From: CBIHON01 sp966211965
Lineage (GTDB): Bacteria > Pseudomonadota > Gammaproteobacteria > Burkholderiales > Burkholderiaceae_D
Assembly: GCA_966211965.1 (NCBI GenBank)
Contig: CBIHON010000081.1
Span: 1-9,773, forward strand
DNA: 9,773 nt
Reading direction: 5' to 3'
Numbering within the stretch: the first letter of the stretch is position 1; every line of letters begins with the position of its first letter. Below, piece after piece: positions 1-8,287 of this stretch. A program made the position numbers and the translations under genes. The notes under the pieces are model-generated. The model ran no database searches and was not told the DNA's origin. It saw only the letters and a program-made list of their open reading frames with translations.

Positions 1-100
1 TTGACTGCATCTGCCAGAGGCCCCAAAAGCGCAATTCGTGGCCGCGTAAGGTATAGCCATTTTATTCCATGCTGCGTCGTAACAACTATCTTTCTGATTG
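1..100. other. Non-coding left edge upstream of yhdP
   Basis: I accept no gene in these 100 bases. An open frame runs through from the edge, but its protein has no recognisable features and it continues out of frame inside yhdP. The stretch is AT-richer near 50-100. A TATAGC hexamer at 52-57 could be a weak -10 box for yhdP, but no acceptable -35 box lies 16-18 bases upstream. In related betaproteobacteria a divergent gene (often glnE) can lie on this side, so the region may be a divergent intergenic spacer. That is inference, since nothing of such a gene is inside the window. Confidence 0.4.
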
Positions 101-3100
101 ATGTTCAAACACCAATACCCTCTCGCGCAGGCGGGCCGGCGCTTCATTGCGTACTGGCGCTTTACCAAAGCCTGCTACCGTTACCTGAACATCGCAACTC
201 ACCATGTATTGGGCGCAGCCGTCAAGCTGCTGATGCTGGCGTATTTCGTTTTCTGCGCGCTGTTTCTGACGCTGCGCTATGCGGTACTGCCCAACATCGA
301 CTATTACAAGGGCGATGTCGAACGAATTGCATCCCATGCCATCGGCAAGCCCGTCTCCATCGGCACCATCTACGCTTCATGGAAGGGGCTGATGCCCTAC
401 CTGTTTCTGGGCGGGGTGGTGATCCACGACAAAAACGGGCGCGAAGCCCTGAGCCTGCCTGGGGTATCGGCCACCTTGTCGTGGTGGTCGCTGGCGCATG
501 CCGACCTGCGCCTGTATTCGCTCGAAATCAGCCGCCCCGACATGGATATCCAGCGTGATGCCGACGGCAACCTGTTTGTCGCCGGCATCCTGATCGATGC
601 CAAGAAAGAAGGCGATGGCGCCGGCGTGGACTGGGTCTTGTCGCAACGCGAGATCGTGATCCGTGATGGCCGCCTGCGCTGGAACGACGCCCGGCGCGCG
701 GCGCCCGAGCTGGTGCTCGACGGCGTCAGTTTCGTCCTGCACAACTCCTGGCACCATCATCAGTTCGCGCTCAAGGCAACGCCGCCGGCCAGTTTTGCCA
801 CGCCGCTCGACGTCCGGGCCAGATTCGATCATCCGCCTTTTGCGCGTCCGATCTCCGATGTCGGACGCTGGAAGGGCGAGTTGTACGCCGATCTGCGCGA
901 TACCGATCTGGCGGCTTGGAAAACCTATGTCGATTATCCAATCGAGATCCAGCGCGGCAAAGGTGCGGTGCGCGCCTGGCTCAGCTTCGATCACGCCAAG
1001 GTCGCCAATTTCACTGCCGACCTGACTTTGTCCAACGTGTTCGCGCAATTGCGCAAGGATCTGCCGCCGTTGGACTTGGTGCAGGTCGGCGGCCGCGTGT
1101 CGGTGCGCGAAGAGTTTGATAAAAAAGCGGCCGATGGACCGCCCACCTTCGGCATGCATGGCCATGCCATTTCGCTGACCGATTTTTCGCTGCAGACCAC
1201 CGATGGCCTGCTGCTGCCTACCACCACCATCAGCGAAAGCTATGTCCCGGCAAAAAAAGACCAGGCCGAAAAAACCGAAGTGACGGCCAAGCTGCTGGAC
1301 CTGGAAACGCTGGCAAATTTTGCCGAACGGCTGCCGATTCCCGCAGCCCAGCGCCGGATGCTCGCCGATTTTTCGCCGCGCGGGCAGGTCAAGGATTTTT
1401 CGGCGCATTGGCAAGGGTCGTATCCGGCGATCTCGGCCTATTCGATCAAGGGCGAATTCGTCGATCTGGCAATGCGAGCCCAAGCGCCCCGGCCCTTCCG
1501 GCCCAAGGGGCCGAAGCTGCCGGCACAGGCGGCAATGCCGGCCATCCCCGGCTTTGAAAATCTGACCGGCCGGGTCGAGGCCAATGACCGCGGCGGCAAT
1601 TTCAGCCTGGATTCGAAACAGATCAAGTTCGATATGCCGGGCTACTTCACCGATCCGGTGATGGTGTTCGATCAATTGAACATGCAGGCGAACTGGGCTT
1701 TTCAGGAAAAAGACCAGCTTTTGCTGGATGTCGGCCGCATGGATTTTATACAAGGAGGATTGTCCGGTTCCTTTGCCGGCAAACATCTGATGCCGCTCAA
1801 CGCGCAACAAGGCAAACCCTTGGGCACGCTGGACTTGGTCGGCAACATCAACGGTTTCGAGTTGAATAAAGTAGGACAGTACCTGCCCTCGCGTACGCCG
1901 GAGGAATTGCGCCGTTGGCTGACCGGCGCCCTGGAAGGCGGAAGCGTGCAAGACATCAGCATCCGCGTGAAAGGGGATCTGGCCGACTTCCCTTTTCGCA
2001 CCGGGAAGCCCACCGACAAACCCAAGGGTGAATTCCGCGTCGCGGGAAAAATCGAGCACGGCAAGCTGAACTATGCACCGGGCAAGCTCTCCCGAGACGG
2101 CAAGTCGCCGTTCTGGCCGATGCTGGAAGAGATCAAGGGCGCGATCGTGTTCGACCGCACCCGCATGGAAATCAAGGCCGACAGTGCGCGTACCCATGGG
2201 GCGGCGCTGTCCAATGTGACGGCGGTGATCCCTGACCTGGCGACGCATGACATGCAACTTGAAATCGACGGCAGCGCGGCGGCGACGCTGCAGGATTTTG
2301 TGCGCTATGTCAACGACAGTCCGGTGCTGGACTGGATCGCGCACTTTACCGAAGAGACCGCGGCCAGCGGCGATGCACGACTGGCATTGAAGCTGCAATT
2401 GCCGCTGGCGCACATTGTCGATGCCAAGGTGCAGGGCAGCCTGCAGTTTGCCGATAATGACGTGACGCTGCAAAGCCTGATTCCGCCGCTGCTGCGCACC
2501 AGCGGCAAGCTGGAGTTCAACGAAAAGGGATTCAACCTCAGCGGCATCAAGGCAACGTTTCTGGGCGGGCCGGTGGCAGTATCCGGCGGCAGCCAACGCG
2601 ACCTGATTTCGATCAAGGCGGAGGGCAGCATGTCCTCCGAAGGCTTGCGTAAAAATTATGCAGCCCCGGTGATGCAGCGCCTTGCCGCGCACATTCTCGG
2701 CAGCACGCGCTATAGTGCATCGATCAACGTCAGAAAAGGGCGGCCGGAGATCGTGGTCGAATCCAACCTGCAGGGCATCGGGCTCGAATTCCCGGCGCCG
2801 CTGCATAAAGCAGTGAACGAAAGTGTCCCGCTCAGATTCGAGCTGATCCCGTTGCCGCCCGAGGACGGCAATATGCGCGACGAGATGCGGCTCTCGCTCG
2901 GTACGGCGATCTCTGCGCGCTACGAGCGCCAGAAGGCTCCGGAAAAAAATGCCGACTGGCGCGTGCTGCGCGGCGGCATTGGCGTCAACGTGCCGGCCCC
3001 TCAGCCCGACAGCGGTTTGCTGATGAACTTCAACATGCCTTCGCTCAACCTTGGGGCCTGGACCAACCTGGCGGGGGCGATTGTCGGCAGCGACAGGACT

Positions 3101-4294
3101 GCCGGCAGCAGCAACTCGCAAAGCGATGCCTTGAACCTGGCGCAATACATCGAACCTGAAGTGCTGGCGGCGCGCGCCGGCGAGTTGATCGTGCTGGACA
3201 AGAAGTGGACCAACGTGGTGGTCGGCGCTTCGCACCAGAAAAAAATATGGCAGGCCAATATCGATTCCGAGCAGGCTTCAGGCTATGTCACCTGGAACGA
3301 GTCGCAATCGGGGCGCGGACTGGGCAAGGTGACTGCGCGCCTGGCTTCCTTCATCATTCCAAAATCGGCGGCGTCGGAGGTAACCGAATTATTGGAGGGA
3401 AAAAACGAGGCGGCCCAAATCCCTGCACTCGATGTCGTGGTGGAAAATTTCGAGTTGTTCGGCAAGAAGTTCGGTCAGCTGGAACTGAGCGCAAACAATG
3501 TCCGAGCCGCGACCGGCCGCGAATGGCGCATCAACAAACTTTCGATGGTGAACGCGGACGCGGAACTGAAAGCAACAGGGAAATGGACCAGCAGAGAGGG
3601 CGCCAGCCTGTCCAGCCTGAACTATGCGCTTGAGATTGCCGATGCCGGCAAACTGCTGGAGCGCTTCGGCTTCGCAAATGTCCTGCGCGGCGGCAAGGGC
3701 AAGATGGATGGCGAGGTGAGCTGGAAGGGATTGCCGTTCTCGCTCGACATTCCCAGTCTGTCGGGGCAGATCCATCTGGATATCGCCTCAGGGCAATTCT
3801 TGAAGGAAGACCCGGGCGCATTGAAGTTGCTCGGCGTGCTGAGCCTGCAATCGCTGCCGCGTCGGCTGACGCTGGATTTCCGAGACGTGTTTTCCGAAGG
3901 ATTCGCATTTGACGGTATCACGGGCAATGCCATGATTGCGCAAGGCGTGGCCAAGACCGACAACTTCAAGATGCGCAGTGCCTTGGCGACCGTGTTGATC
4001 GATGGTTCGGCCGACGTCGCTAACGAATCGCAAAGCCTGCATGCGGTGGTGATCCCGGAAATCAATGCCGGTACCGCCTCGGTGGTATATGCGCTGGCAG
4101 TCAATCCGGTGATCGGGGTGGGCAGTTTCCTGGCGCAATTGTTCTTGCGTGAACCGTTGGCGCGGGCATTCACCCATGAATATAAAATCACCGGTCCTTG
4201 GAAAGATCCGGTCGTCACCAAGGTCGAACGTAATCTCGATGCGATACCCAAGCCCTCCGGCACCTCGGCCGAGGTCAAACAGAAAGCAGGCTGA
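101..4294 (+). CDS. yhdP: YhdP family AsmA-like envelope protein (phospholipid transport)
   Basis: This 1397-residue protein resembles the YhdP (TIGR02099) family. In E. coli, YhdP is one of three AsmA-like proteins (with TamB and YdbH) that are anchored in the inner membrane, span the periplasm, and help carry phospholipids to the outer membrane. Seen here: a basic N-terminus, one membrane span at about residues 36-58, then a long periplasmic part. The family-like sequence RYAVLPNIDYYK follows the span. The C-terminal hallmark Y-K-I-T-G-P-W-K-D-P starts at residue 1361. The N-terminal half corresponds to DUF3971 and the last 250 or so residues to the AsmA-like C-terminal domain; these boundaries are estimates. 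It is somewhat longer than E. coli YhdP (about 1266 aa). I chose ATG 101 over the adjacent TTG 98. Neither has a clear Shine-Dalgarno sequence, but the next in-frame ATG (233) would cut the membrane span. The frame is intact. The next gene begins 2 bases after the stop, so the two are very likely co-transcribed. Confidence 0.93.
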   Translation: MFKHQYPLAQAGRRFIAYWRFTKACYRYLNIATHHVLGAAVKLLMLAYFVFCALFLTLRYAVLPNIDYYKGDVERIASHAIGKPVSIGTIYASWKGLMPYLFLGGVVIHDKNGREALSLPGVSATLSWWSLAHADLRLYSLEISRPDMDIQRDADGNLFVAGILIDAKKEGDGAGVDWVLSQREIVIRDGRLRWNDARRAAPELVLDGVSFVLHNSWHHHQFALKATPPASFATPLDVRARFDHPPFARPISDVGRWKGELYADLRDTDLAAWKTYVDYPIEIQRGKGAVRAWLSFDHAKVANFTADLTLSNVFAQLRKDLPPLDLVQVGGRVSVREEFDKKAADGPPTFGMHGHAISLTDFSLQTTDGLLLPTTTISESYVPAKKDQAEKTEVTAKLLDLETLANFAERLPIPAAQRRMLADFSPRGQVKDFSAHWQGSYPAISAYSIKGEFVDLAMRAQAPRPFRPKGPKLPAQAAMPAIPGFENLTGRVEANDRGGNFSLDSKQIKFDMPGYFTDPVMVFDQLNMQANWAFQEKDQLLLDVGRMDFIQGGLSGSFAGKHLMPLNAQQGKPLGTLDLVGNINGFELNKVGQYLPSRTPEELRRWLTGALEGGSVQDISIRVKGDLADFPFRTGKPTDKPKGEFRVAGKIEHGKLNYAPGKLSRDGKSPFWPMLEEIKGAIVFDRTRMEIKADSARTHGAALSNVTAVIPDLATHDMQLEIDGSAAATLQDFVRYVNDSPVLDWIAHFTEETAASGDARLALKLQLPLAHIVDAKVQGSLQFADNDVTLQSLIPPLLRTSGKLEFNEKGFNLSGIKATFLGGPVAVSGGSQRDLISIKAEGSMSSEGLRKNYAAPVMQRLAAHILGSTRYSASINVRKGRPEIVVESNLQGIGLEFPAPLHKAVNESVPLRFELIPLPPEDGNMRDEMRLSLGTAISARYERQKAPEKNADWRVLRGGIGVNVPAPQPDSGLLMNFNMPSLNLGAWTNLAGAIVGSDRTAGSSNSQSDALNLAQYIEPEVLAARAGELIVLDKKWTNVVVGASHQKKIWQANIDSEQASGYVTWNESQSGRGLGKVTARLASFIIPKSAASEVTELLEGKNEAAQIPALDVVVENFELFGKKFGQLELSANNVRAATGREWRINKLSMVNADAELKATGKWTSREGASLSSLNYALEIADAGKLLERFGFANVLRGGKGKMDGEVSWKGLPFSLDIPSLSGQIHLDIASGQFLKEDPGALKLLGVLSLQSLPRRLTLDFRDVFSEGFAFDGITGNAMIAQGVAKTDNFKMRSALATVLIDGSADVANESQSLHAVVIPEINAGTASVVYALAVNPVIGVGSFLAQLFLREPLARAFTHEYKITGPWKDPVVTKVERNLDAIPKPSGTSAEVKQKAG

Positions 4295-4296
4295 AC

Positions 4297-5106
4297 ATGA
4301 CGAACACGACAAATAAAATCGCCGCGGTGCAAATGGTTTCGACGCCGATTCCGGCCGAGAATTTCGCGGTTGCGCGGCGCTTGGTTGCCGAGGCGGCGCA
4401 GCAAGGCGCGCAACTGGTTTTGCTGCCGGAATACTGGTCGATCATGGGCATGCAAGAGACCGACAAGATGGCCTATGCGGAACAGCCGGACGGCGGGCCG
4501 ATCCAGCAATTCATGTCGGATCTCGCGCGCGAACATCGGCTGTGGCTGATCGGCGGCACGCTGCCGATGGCCGCGCCGGAACCCGGCAAGGTGCTCAACA
4601 CCATGATGGTGTACGACCCCGACGGCAAGCGTGCGATGCGCTACGACAAAATCCATTTGTTCAGCTTCACTCGGGGCGCGGAATCGTATGACGAAGCGCG
4701 CACCATCCTGCGCGGCAGCGAGGTCGCGACTGTCGAGGCGCCATTCGGCACGGTCGGATTATCGGTATGTTACGACCTGCGTTTTCCCGAACTGTACCGG
4801 GCCATGGGCGAGTGCAGTCTGATCGTGGTTCCGGCTGCGTTCACTTACACGACCGGCAAGGCGCATTGGGAAGTCCTGCTGCGCGCGCGTGCCATCGAGA
4901 ACCAATGCTACGTGCTGGCGGCGGCACAGGGTGGGCAGCATGTGAACGGGCGGCGCACCTGGGGCCATAGCATGCTGATCGATCCCTGGGGCGAGGTGAA
5001 GTCCGTTTTGCCGGAGGGCGAAGGGATCATCTTCGGCGAAATCGACCCGGCGCATTTGCATAGTGTGCGCGAGAGTTTGCCGGCGCTCAAACATCGCAAG
5101 CTGTGA
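4297..5106 (+). CDS. Carbon-nitrogen hydrolase (Nit1/Nit2-like amidase)
   Basis: This 269-residue cytoplasmic enzyme belongs to the nitrilase superfamily. The full catalytic triad is visible: Glu45 in LLPEYW, Lys118 in YDKIHLF, and the nucleophile Cys158 in VGLSVCYDLRFPELYR. The Cys context and the length match the Nit1/Nit2 branch. Characterised members of that branch remove the amide from omega-amides or from deaminated glutathione, a metabolite-repair reaction. That substrate is transferred from the family and not shown by this sequence; omega-amidase or another small-amide hydrolase is also possible. No signal peptide or membrane span is present. ATG 4297 lies 2 bases after the yhdP stop, with a weak AGG at 4288-4290 as the only ribosome-binding element, so its translation may depend on ribosomes finishing yhdP. 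The order yhdP - this hydrolase - tldD recurs in betaproteobacteria as I recall it. Confidence 0.93.
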   Translation: MTNTTNKIAAVQMVSTPIPAENFAVARRLVAEAAQQGAQLVLLPEYWSIMGMQETDKMAYAEQPDGGPIQQFMSDLAREHRLWLIGGTLPMAAPEPGKVLNTMMVYDPDGKRAMRYDKIHLFSFTRGAESYDEARTILRGSEVATVEAPFGTVGLSVCYDLRFPELYRAMGECSLIVVPAAFTYTTGKAHWEVLLRARAIENQCYVLAAAQGGQHVNGRRTWGHSMLIDPWGEVKSVLPEGEGIIFGEIDPAHLHSVRESLPALKHRKL

Positions 5107-5202
5107 GCCCGGCCCGATTCCATAAGGCCGCCGTGGCCCAGATGCTCTACAATCCGCACATCCCTCGAAAAATTCGCGAACCGTTACGTTACACGAGACA
5201 CC
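5107..5202. other. Intergenic spacer before tldD
   Basis: This 96-base gap holds no gene. It contains TACAAT at 5148-5153, a -10-like hexamer without a plausible -35 partner at normal spacing. It also has an 8-base palindrome TTCGCGAA at 5173-5180 and a direct repeat GTTAC-GTTAC at 5183-5192, just upstream of tldD. No hairpin followed by a T-run is present, so I see no intrinsic terminator and read-through from the upstream genes into tldD is likely. The weak GAGA at 5195-5198 is the only ribosome-binding candidate for tldD. Any regulatory role for the palindrome is speculative. Confidence 0.35.
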
Positions 5203-6663
5203 ATGAAACCATTTGAACCGAACCTTACCAATCTCGCCACAGCCCGCGACGTGCTGCTCACTCCGTTCGGACTGGACGAAGACAAGCTGCTCAAGGCGCT
5301 GGGCGCGATCTTCACTCACAAGGTCGATTACGCCGACCTGTACTTCCAATTCACCAAGAGCGAGGGCTGGAGCCTGGAGGAAGGGATCGTCAAGACCGGC
5401 AGCTTTTCGATCGATCAGGGCGTCGGCGTGCGCACGGTGTCGGGCGACAAGACCGCGTTTTCCTATTCCGACGAAATTTCCGAACGTGCCTTGCATGAAG
5501 CCGCCGCAGCCACACGTACCATTGCTCGCCAAGGAGCCGGCAAGATCAAGGTGCCGTCGTCGATCCAGGCCGGTGGCGGGCGCTCCCTGTATTTGCCGCA
5601 CGATCCGTTCATCTCTCTTGATGCCACCGAAAAAGTAAAGCTGCTGGAGAAAATCGAGCGCATTGCACGCGCCAAAGACCCGCGTGTGGTGCAGGTGATG
5701 GCGGGGCTGGCCGGCGAATATGACGTAGTGCTGGTGGTACGCAGCGACGGCGTGCTGGCCGCTGATATCAGACCACTGGTACGCGTCTCGATCACGGTGA
5801 TTGCCGAGCAGGATGGACGGCGCGAGGTCGGTTCCAGCGGCGGCGGCGGGCGCTACAACTATGCCTATTTCAGTGATGAGCTGCTGGAAAAGTACGCGAG
5901 CGAAGCGGTCGCCTCGGCACTGGTCAACCTGGAAGCACGCGCGGCGCCGGCCGGCCCGATGACGGTCGTGCTCGGACCGGGCTGGCCCGGCATCCTGCTG
6001 CACGAAGCGATCGGCCATGGCCTGGAAGGCGATTTCAACCGCAAGGGTTCCAGCACCTTCTCCGGCCGTATCGGCGAGCGCGTCGCGGCCAAGGGCGTGA
6101 CGGTGGTGGACGACGGCACGATTGCCGACCGCCGCGGTTCACTCAACATGGATGATGAAGGCAATCCGACCCAATGCACTACGCTGATCGAGGACGGCAT
6201 CCTGAAAGGCTATATCCAGGACACGCTGAATGCACGCCTGATGAAGATGCCGGTCACCGGCAATGCGCGCCGCGAATCTTTCGCGCACCTGCCGATGCCG
6301 CGCATGACCAACACCTATATGCTGGCCGGCGACAAGGACCCGGCTGAAATTCTCGCCTCGGTCAAGAACGGTTTGTATGCGGTCAATTTTGGCGGCGGCC
6401 AGGTCGACATCACCAACGGCAAGTTCGTGTTCTCGGCCAGTGAAGCTTACATGATCGAAGACGGCAAAGTGACTTATCCGGTGAAGGGCGCAACCTTGAT
6501 CGGCAACGGTCCGGACGTGCTGAACCGGGTGTCGATGATCGGCAATGACATGCGGCTCGATCCGGGCATCGGCGTTTGCGGCAAGGAAGGGCAGAGCGTG
6601 CCGGTGGGAGTTGGGCAGCCGACCTTGCGGATTGATGGCGTGACGGTGGGCGGGACGGCCTGA
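5203..6663 (+). CDS. tldD: Metalloprotease TldD
   Basis: This 486-residue protein resembles TldD throughout its length (E. coli TldD is about 481 aa). TldD pairs with TldE/PmbA to form a cytoplasmic zinc protease that degrades unfolded peptides. In enterobacteria the pair also matures microcin B17 and takes part in degrading the CcdA antitoxin. The zinc-binding helix is intact, H-E-A-I-G-H at residues 267-272 (HExxxH), inside the family-typical context GILLHEAIGHGLEGDFNR. The conserved C-terminal cysteine (Cys459, in GIGVCGKEGQSVPVG), which I recall as a further zinc ligand in TldD proteins, is also present. No export signal is seen. The start at ATG 5203 gives the expected family N-terminus, with only a weak GAGA upstream. 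The TGA stop shares its last base with the ATG of the next gene, suggesting translational coupling. The partner gene pmbA/tldE is not in the window. Confidence 0.97.
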   Translation: MKPFEPNLTNLATARDVLLTPFGLDEDKLLKALGAIFTHKVDYADLYFQFTKSEGWSLEEGIVKTGSFSIDQGVGVRTVSGDKTAFSYSDEISERALHEAAAATRTIARQGAGKIKVPSSIQAGGGRSLYLPHDPFISLDATEKVKLLEKIERIARAKDPRVVQVMAGLAGEYDVVLVVRSDGVLAADIRPLVRVSITVIAEQDGRREVGSSGGGGRYNYAYFSDELLEKYASEAVASALVNLEARAAPAGPMTVVLGPGWPGILLHEAIGHGLEGDFNRKGSSTFSGRIGERVAAKGVTVVDDGTIADRRGSLNMDDEGNPTQCTTLIEDGILKGYIQDTLNARLMKMPVTGNARRESFAHLPMPRMTNTYMLAGDKDPAEILASVKNGLYAVNFGGGQVDITNGKFVFSASEAYMIEDGKVTYPVKGATLIGNGPDVLNRVSMIGNDMRLDPGIGVCGKEGQSVPVGVGQPTLRIDGVTVGGTA

Positions 6664-6950
6664 TGCCTATGCGAGCCTATCTATTCGTGGCGGTTTTGCT
6701 TTTTGCGTTGATCGGTTTGAATGGATGGGCGACGTGGCGTGTGTTCCGCTCGGATTATTTCGAGCCTTCTCAAAAGCGGCTGCAAGTCGTGTTGATTTGG
6801 CTGGTGCCTCTCATCATGGCTTTGCTTGCCATTGGGGTCACGCGAAAAAATCCTGAAAAAACTCCCGGGAATTATCAAGAGGGTAAAGATAATCTGAATG
6901 ACATACATCCCTACTTGACCGGGGATGTCGGTAGCCATTTGGGCCAGTGA
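6663..6950 (+). CDS. Small inner-membrane protein with two predicted spans
   Basis: This is a 95-residue protein of unknown function. Two hydrophobic segments, at about residues 5-25 and 40-60, are joined by a short polar loop (R-S-D-Y-F-E-P-S-Q-K). A hydrophilic tail of about 35 residues follows, rich in Asn, Asp, Lys and Gly. The loop and second span (Q-K-R-L-Q-V-V-L-I-W-L-V-P-L-I) resemble a group of short hypothetical proteins I have seen in proteobacteria, but I cannot name a family. No catalytic or metal-binding motif is visible. Its ATG overlaps the tldD stop as TGATG (6661-6665), so expression is probably coupled to tldD; an alternative in-frame ATG lies at 6669. The overlap, hydrophobic pattern and Lys/Arg placement argue for a real gene. 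A functional link with TldD is possible but unproven. Confidence 0.78.
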   Translation: MPMRAYLFVAVLLFALIGLNGWATWRVFRSDYFEPSQKRLQVVLIWLVPLIMALLAIGVTRKNPEKTPGNYQEGKDNLNDIHPYLTGDVGSHLGQ

Positions 6951-6978
6951 AATCGCTTCCGAGAATTTGATTCATCTC

Positions 6979-7007
6979 TTGAGTCGATTAAAATTAACGA
7001 GTATAAA
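6979..7007 (+). promoter_or_regulatory. Predicted sigma70-type promoter for the exported-protein pair
   Basis: A -35 box TTGAGT (6979-6984, 4 of 6 to consensus) and a -10 box TATAAA (7002-7007, 5 of 6) are separated by exactly 17 bases in a clearly AT-richer stretch. Transcription would start near 7014, giving a leader of about 58 bases before ATG 7072. The leader contains an 8-base palindrome AACCGGTT (7049-7056) of unknown meaning. This is the best promoter match in the window, and its position between two gene groups fits a new transcription unit. No intrinsic terminator for the upstream genes is visible in the gap, so read-through is possible. Confidence 0.62.
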
Positions 7008-7060
7008 AGACGCTATTCCTTCATCGCGATTCAAGCCAGTACCTGAACAACCGGTTTAAC

Positions 7061-7067
7061 AGGGAGG
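7061..7067 (+). promoter_or_regulatory. Strong ribosome binding site
   Basis: AGGGAGG lies 4 bases before ATG 7072. It is the clearest Shine-Dalgarno sequence in the window and fixes the start of the 399-residue exported protein, whose signal peptide begins directly at that ATG. Confidence 0.75.
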
Positions 7068-7071
7068 CCGG

Positions 7072-8271
7072 ATGCACCGTACTCTGAAGTGCGTTTTGCT
7101 GGTGGCGGCAAGCCTGTGCGGCAACGCGATTGCGCAGCGCGCCACGTGCACAGCCAGCCTCAATACTGCAACCGGCCGCCTGTCGATCGAGGCCGCGACG
7201 CTCAGCGCCGGTTCTACCGCCAAGTCTCAGCTTGGCTTATCCGTCAGTCCCAGCGCCGCACTCAGCTTCGTGCAGGACAGCGCGGTTTCCACCAGTAGCG
7301 CCTGCTACGATTTCGCGAGTCTTGCCGGCGGCATCCTCGCCATTCCCGATATCGGCATCGGCGGGGACTATTATTCCGCCAGCCTGCGCCAAGTCGGCAG
7401 CAGCACGCAATACACGCTCGACATCGCGGCAAAGAATCCGCGGCTGGTGCCGGATCCGGGAATACGGGTCAATCATGCCAGCAACCCGTTCGCGACCGTG
7501 GATAGCAATGGCATTGCTTATCTCGGCTATGAAGACCGGAGCGGATCGGGCGGCACAAAATTTCAGTCCGCCAGCGACGGCGTGACGTTTTCGAATCCGA
7601 CTGTGCTCACTTACAGCAATCGCTCGGTCGATTCGCGCAAGACCTTGATGCCGGATGGACGCACTTGGCGGCTATACCAATACGATCCGAATACCAAGCT
7701 GATGACCAGCTACAGTTCGACCGACGGCAACAGTTTTAGCGCAGAGAGCGGGACGCGCTATACGCCGGCCAGCGGGGACAACAACAGCCTTGGCGTGTAC
7801 GACAGCTATGTCGCAACCGATAATTCGGTGATCCTGACCTATGTCGGCGATTTGAGCGGCAAAAACAATTTGCGCATGGCGCGCTCCATCGACAATGGTT
7901 TGAGTTTCAGCTACTTCAAGGGCAATGTGCTGGGCGACGATGCGGCTGGCGGAGGAGGGAATACTTTTATCGACAATAAAACCTTGCTGCTGGCGGATGG
8001 ACGGCGCCGCATGGTGACCATGCGCGCCAATGAAATCCACAGCTTCATCAGCAGCGACGGCATGACTTACACGCGCGAGCCGGGCGTACGCTTGCGGCCT
8101 GCCGATTTCGCCGCCGTCGGCGTCACGATTTATTCGCTTAATGATCCGGTGATGGTGCGTACCAAGGAAGGCCGGTATCGCGTGTATGTGGCAGCGTCCA
8201 CCTCCAGCACGCCGAATGAAGCAGCAGGCAATGACAGTTGGGTAATTGTCAGCGCATTGTGGCGCGATTAG
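7072..8271 (+). CDS. Exported Asp-box (BNR/sialidase-like) beta-propeller protein
   Basis: This 399-residue protein starts with a classical Sec signal peptide: basic residues, a hydrophobic core at about 7-17, and probable cleavage after N-A-I-A (residue 21). Residues 22 to about 125 form a Ser/Thr/Ala-rich, probably beta-structured domain with two cysteines (Cys26, Cys78) that could form a disulfide. From about residue 130, four Asp-box-like turns (S-x-D-x-G-x-T/S-F/Y) occur: SASDGVTF (166-173), SSTDGNSF (215-222), SIDNGLSF (272-279) and SSDGMTY (327-333). Their spacing of about 50-57 residues is typical of successive propeller blades. Asp-box propellers occur in sialidases, other glycosidases and non-enzymatic binding proteins. 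I do not see the F/Y-R-I-P motif or an obvious sialidase arginine triad, so an enzymatic sialidase call is not justified; a surface or extracellular binding protein is equally likely. It opens the transcription unit at the promoter near 7000, and the RCC1-repeat gene follows 16 bases after its stop. Confidence 0.8.
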   Translation: MHRTLKCVLLVAASLCGNAIAQRATCTASLNTATGRLSIEAATLSAGSTAKSQLGLSVSPSAALSFVQDSAVSTSSACYDFASLAGGILAIPDIGIGGDYYSASLRQVGSSTQYTLDIAAKNPRLVPDPGIRVNHASNPFATVDSNGIAYLGYEDRSGSGGTKFQSASDGVTFSNPTVLTYSNRSVDSRKTLMPDGRTWRLYQYDPNTKLMTSYSSTDGNSFSAESGTRYTPASGDNNSLGVYDSYVATDNSVILTYVGDLSGKNNLRMARSIDNGLSFSYFKGNVLGDDAAGGGGNTFIDNKTLLLADGRRRMVTMRANEIHSFISSDGMTYTREPGVRLRPADFAAVGVTIYSLNDPVMVRTKEGRYRVYVAASTSSTPNEAAGNDSWVIVSALWRD

Positions 8272-8287
8272 GCAAACGGGAAATAGC

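Noticed and set aside
1..558. A + strand open frame entering from the left edge
   Set aside because: It overlaps the start of yhdP in another frame, its translation is low in recognisable structure, and its TTG start is only the window edge.
377..3235. A 952-codon open frame on the minus strand
   Set aside because: It lies antisense to yhdP, in a phase kept open by GC-rich codon bias. Its translation is rich in Arg, His and Gln with no domain logic, whereas the + strand protein matches the YhdP family throughout.
5125..5153. Promoter for tldD with TACAAT as -10
   Set aside because: No -35-like hexamer is present at 15-19 bases upstream, so I do not call it.
4759..6018. A 419-codon open frame on the minus strand across the amidase and tldD
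   Set aside because: It is antisense to two well-supported genes and spans their intergenic gap. The composition is typical of a shadow frame and no motif is recognised.
6951..7000. Intrinsic terminator after the small membrane protein gene
   Set aside because: No GC-rich inverted repeat followed by a T-run could be found; only short 5-base complementary pairs are present.
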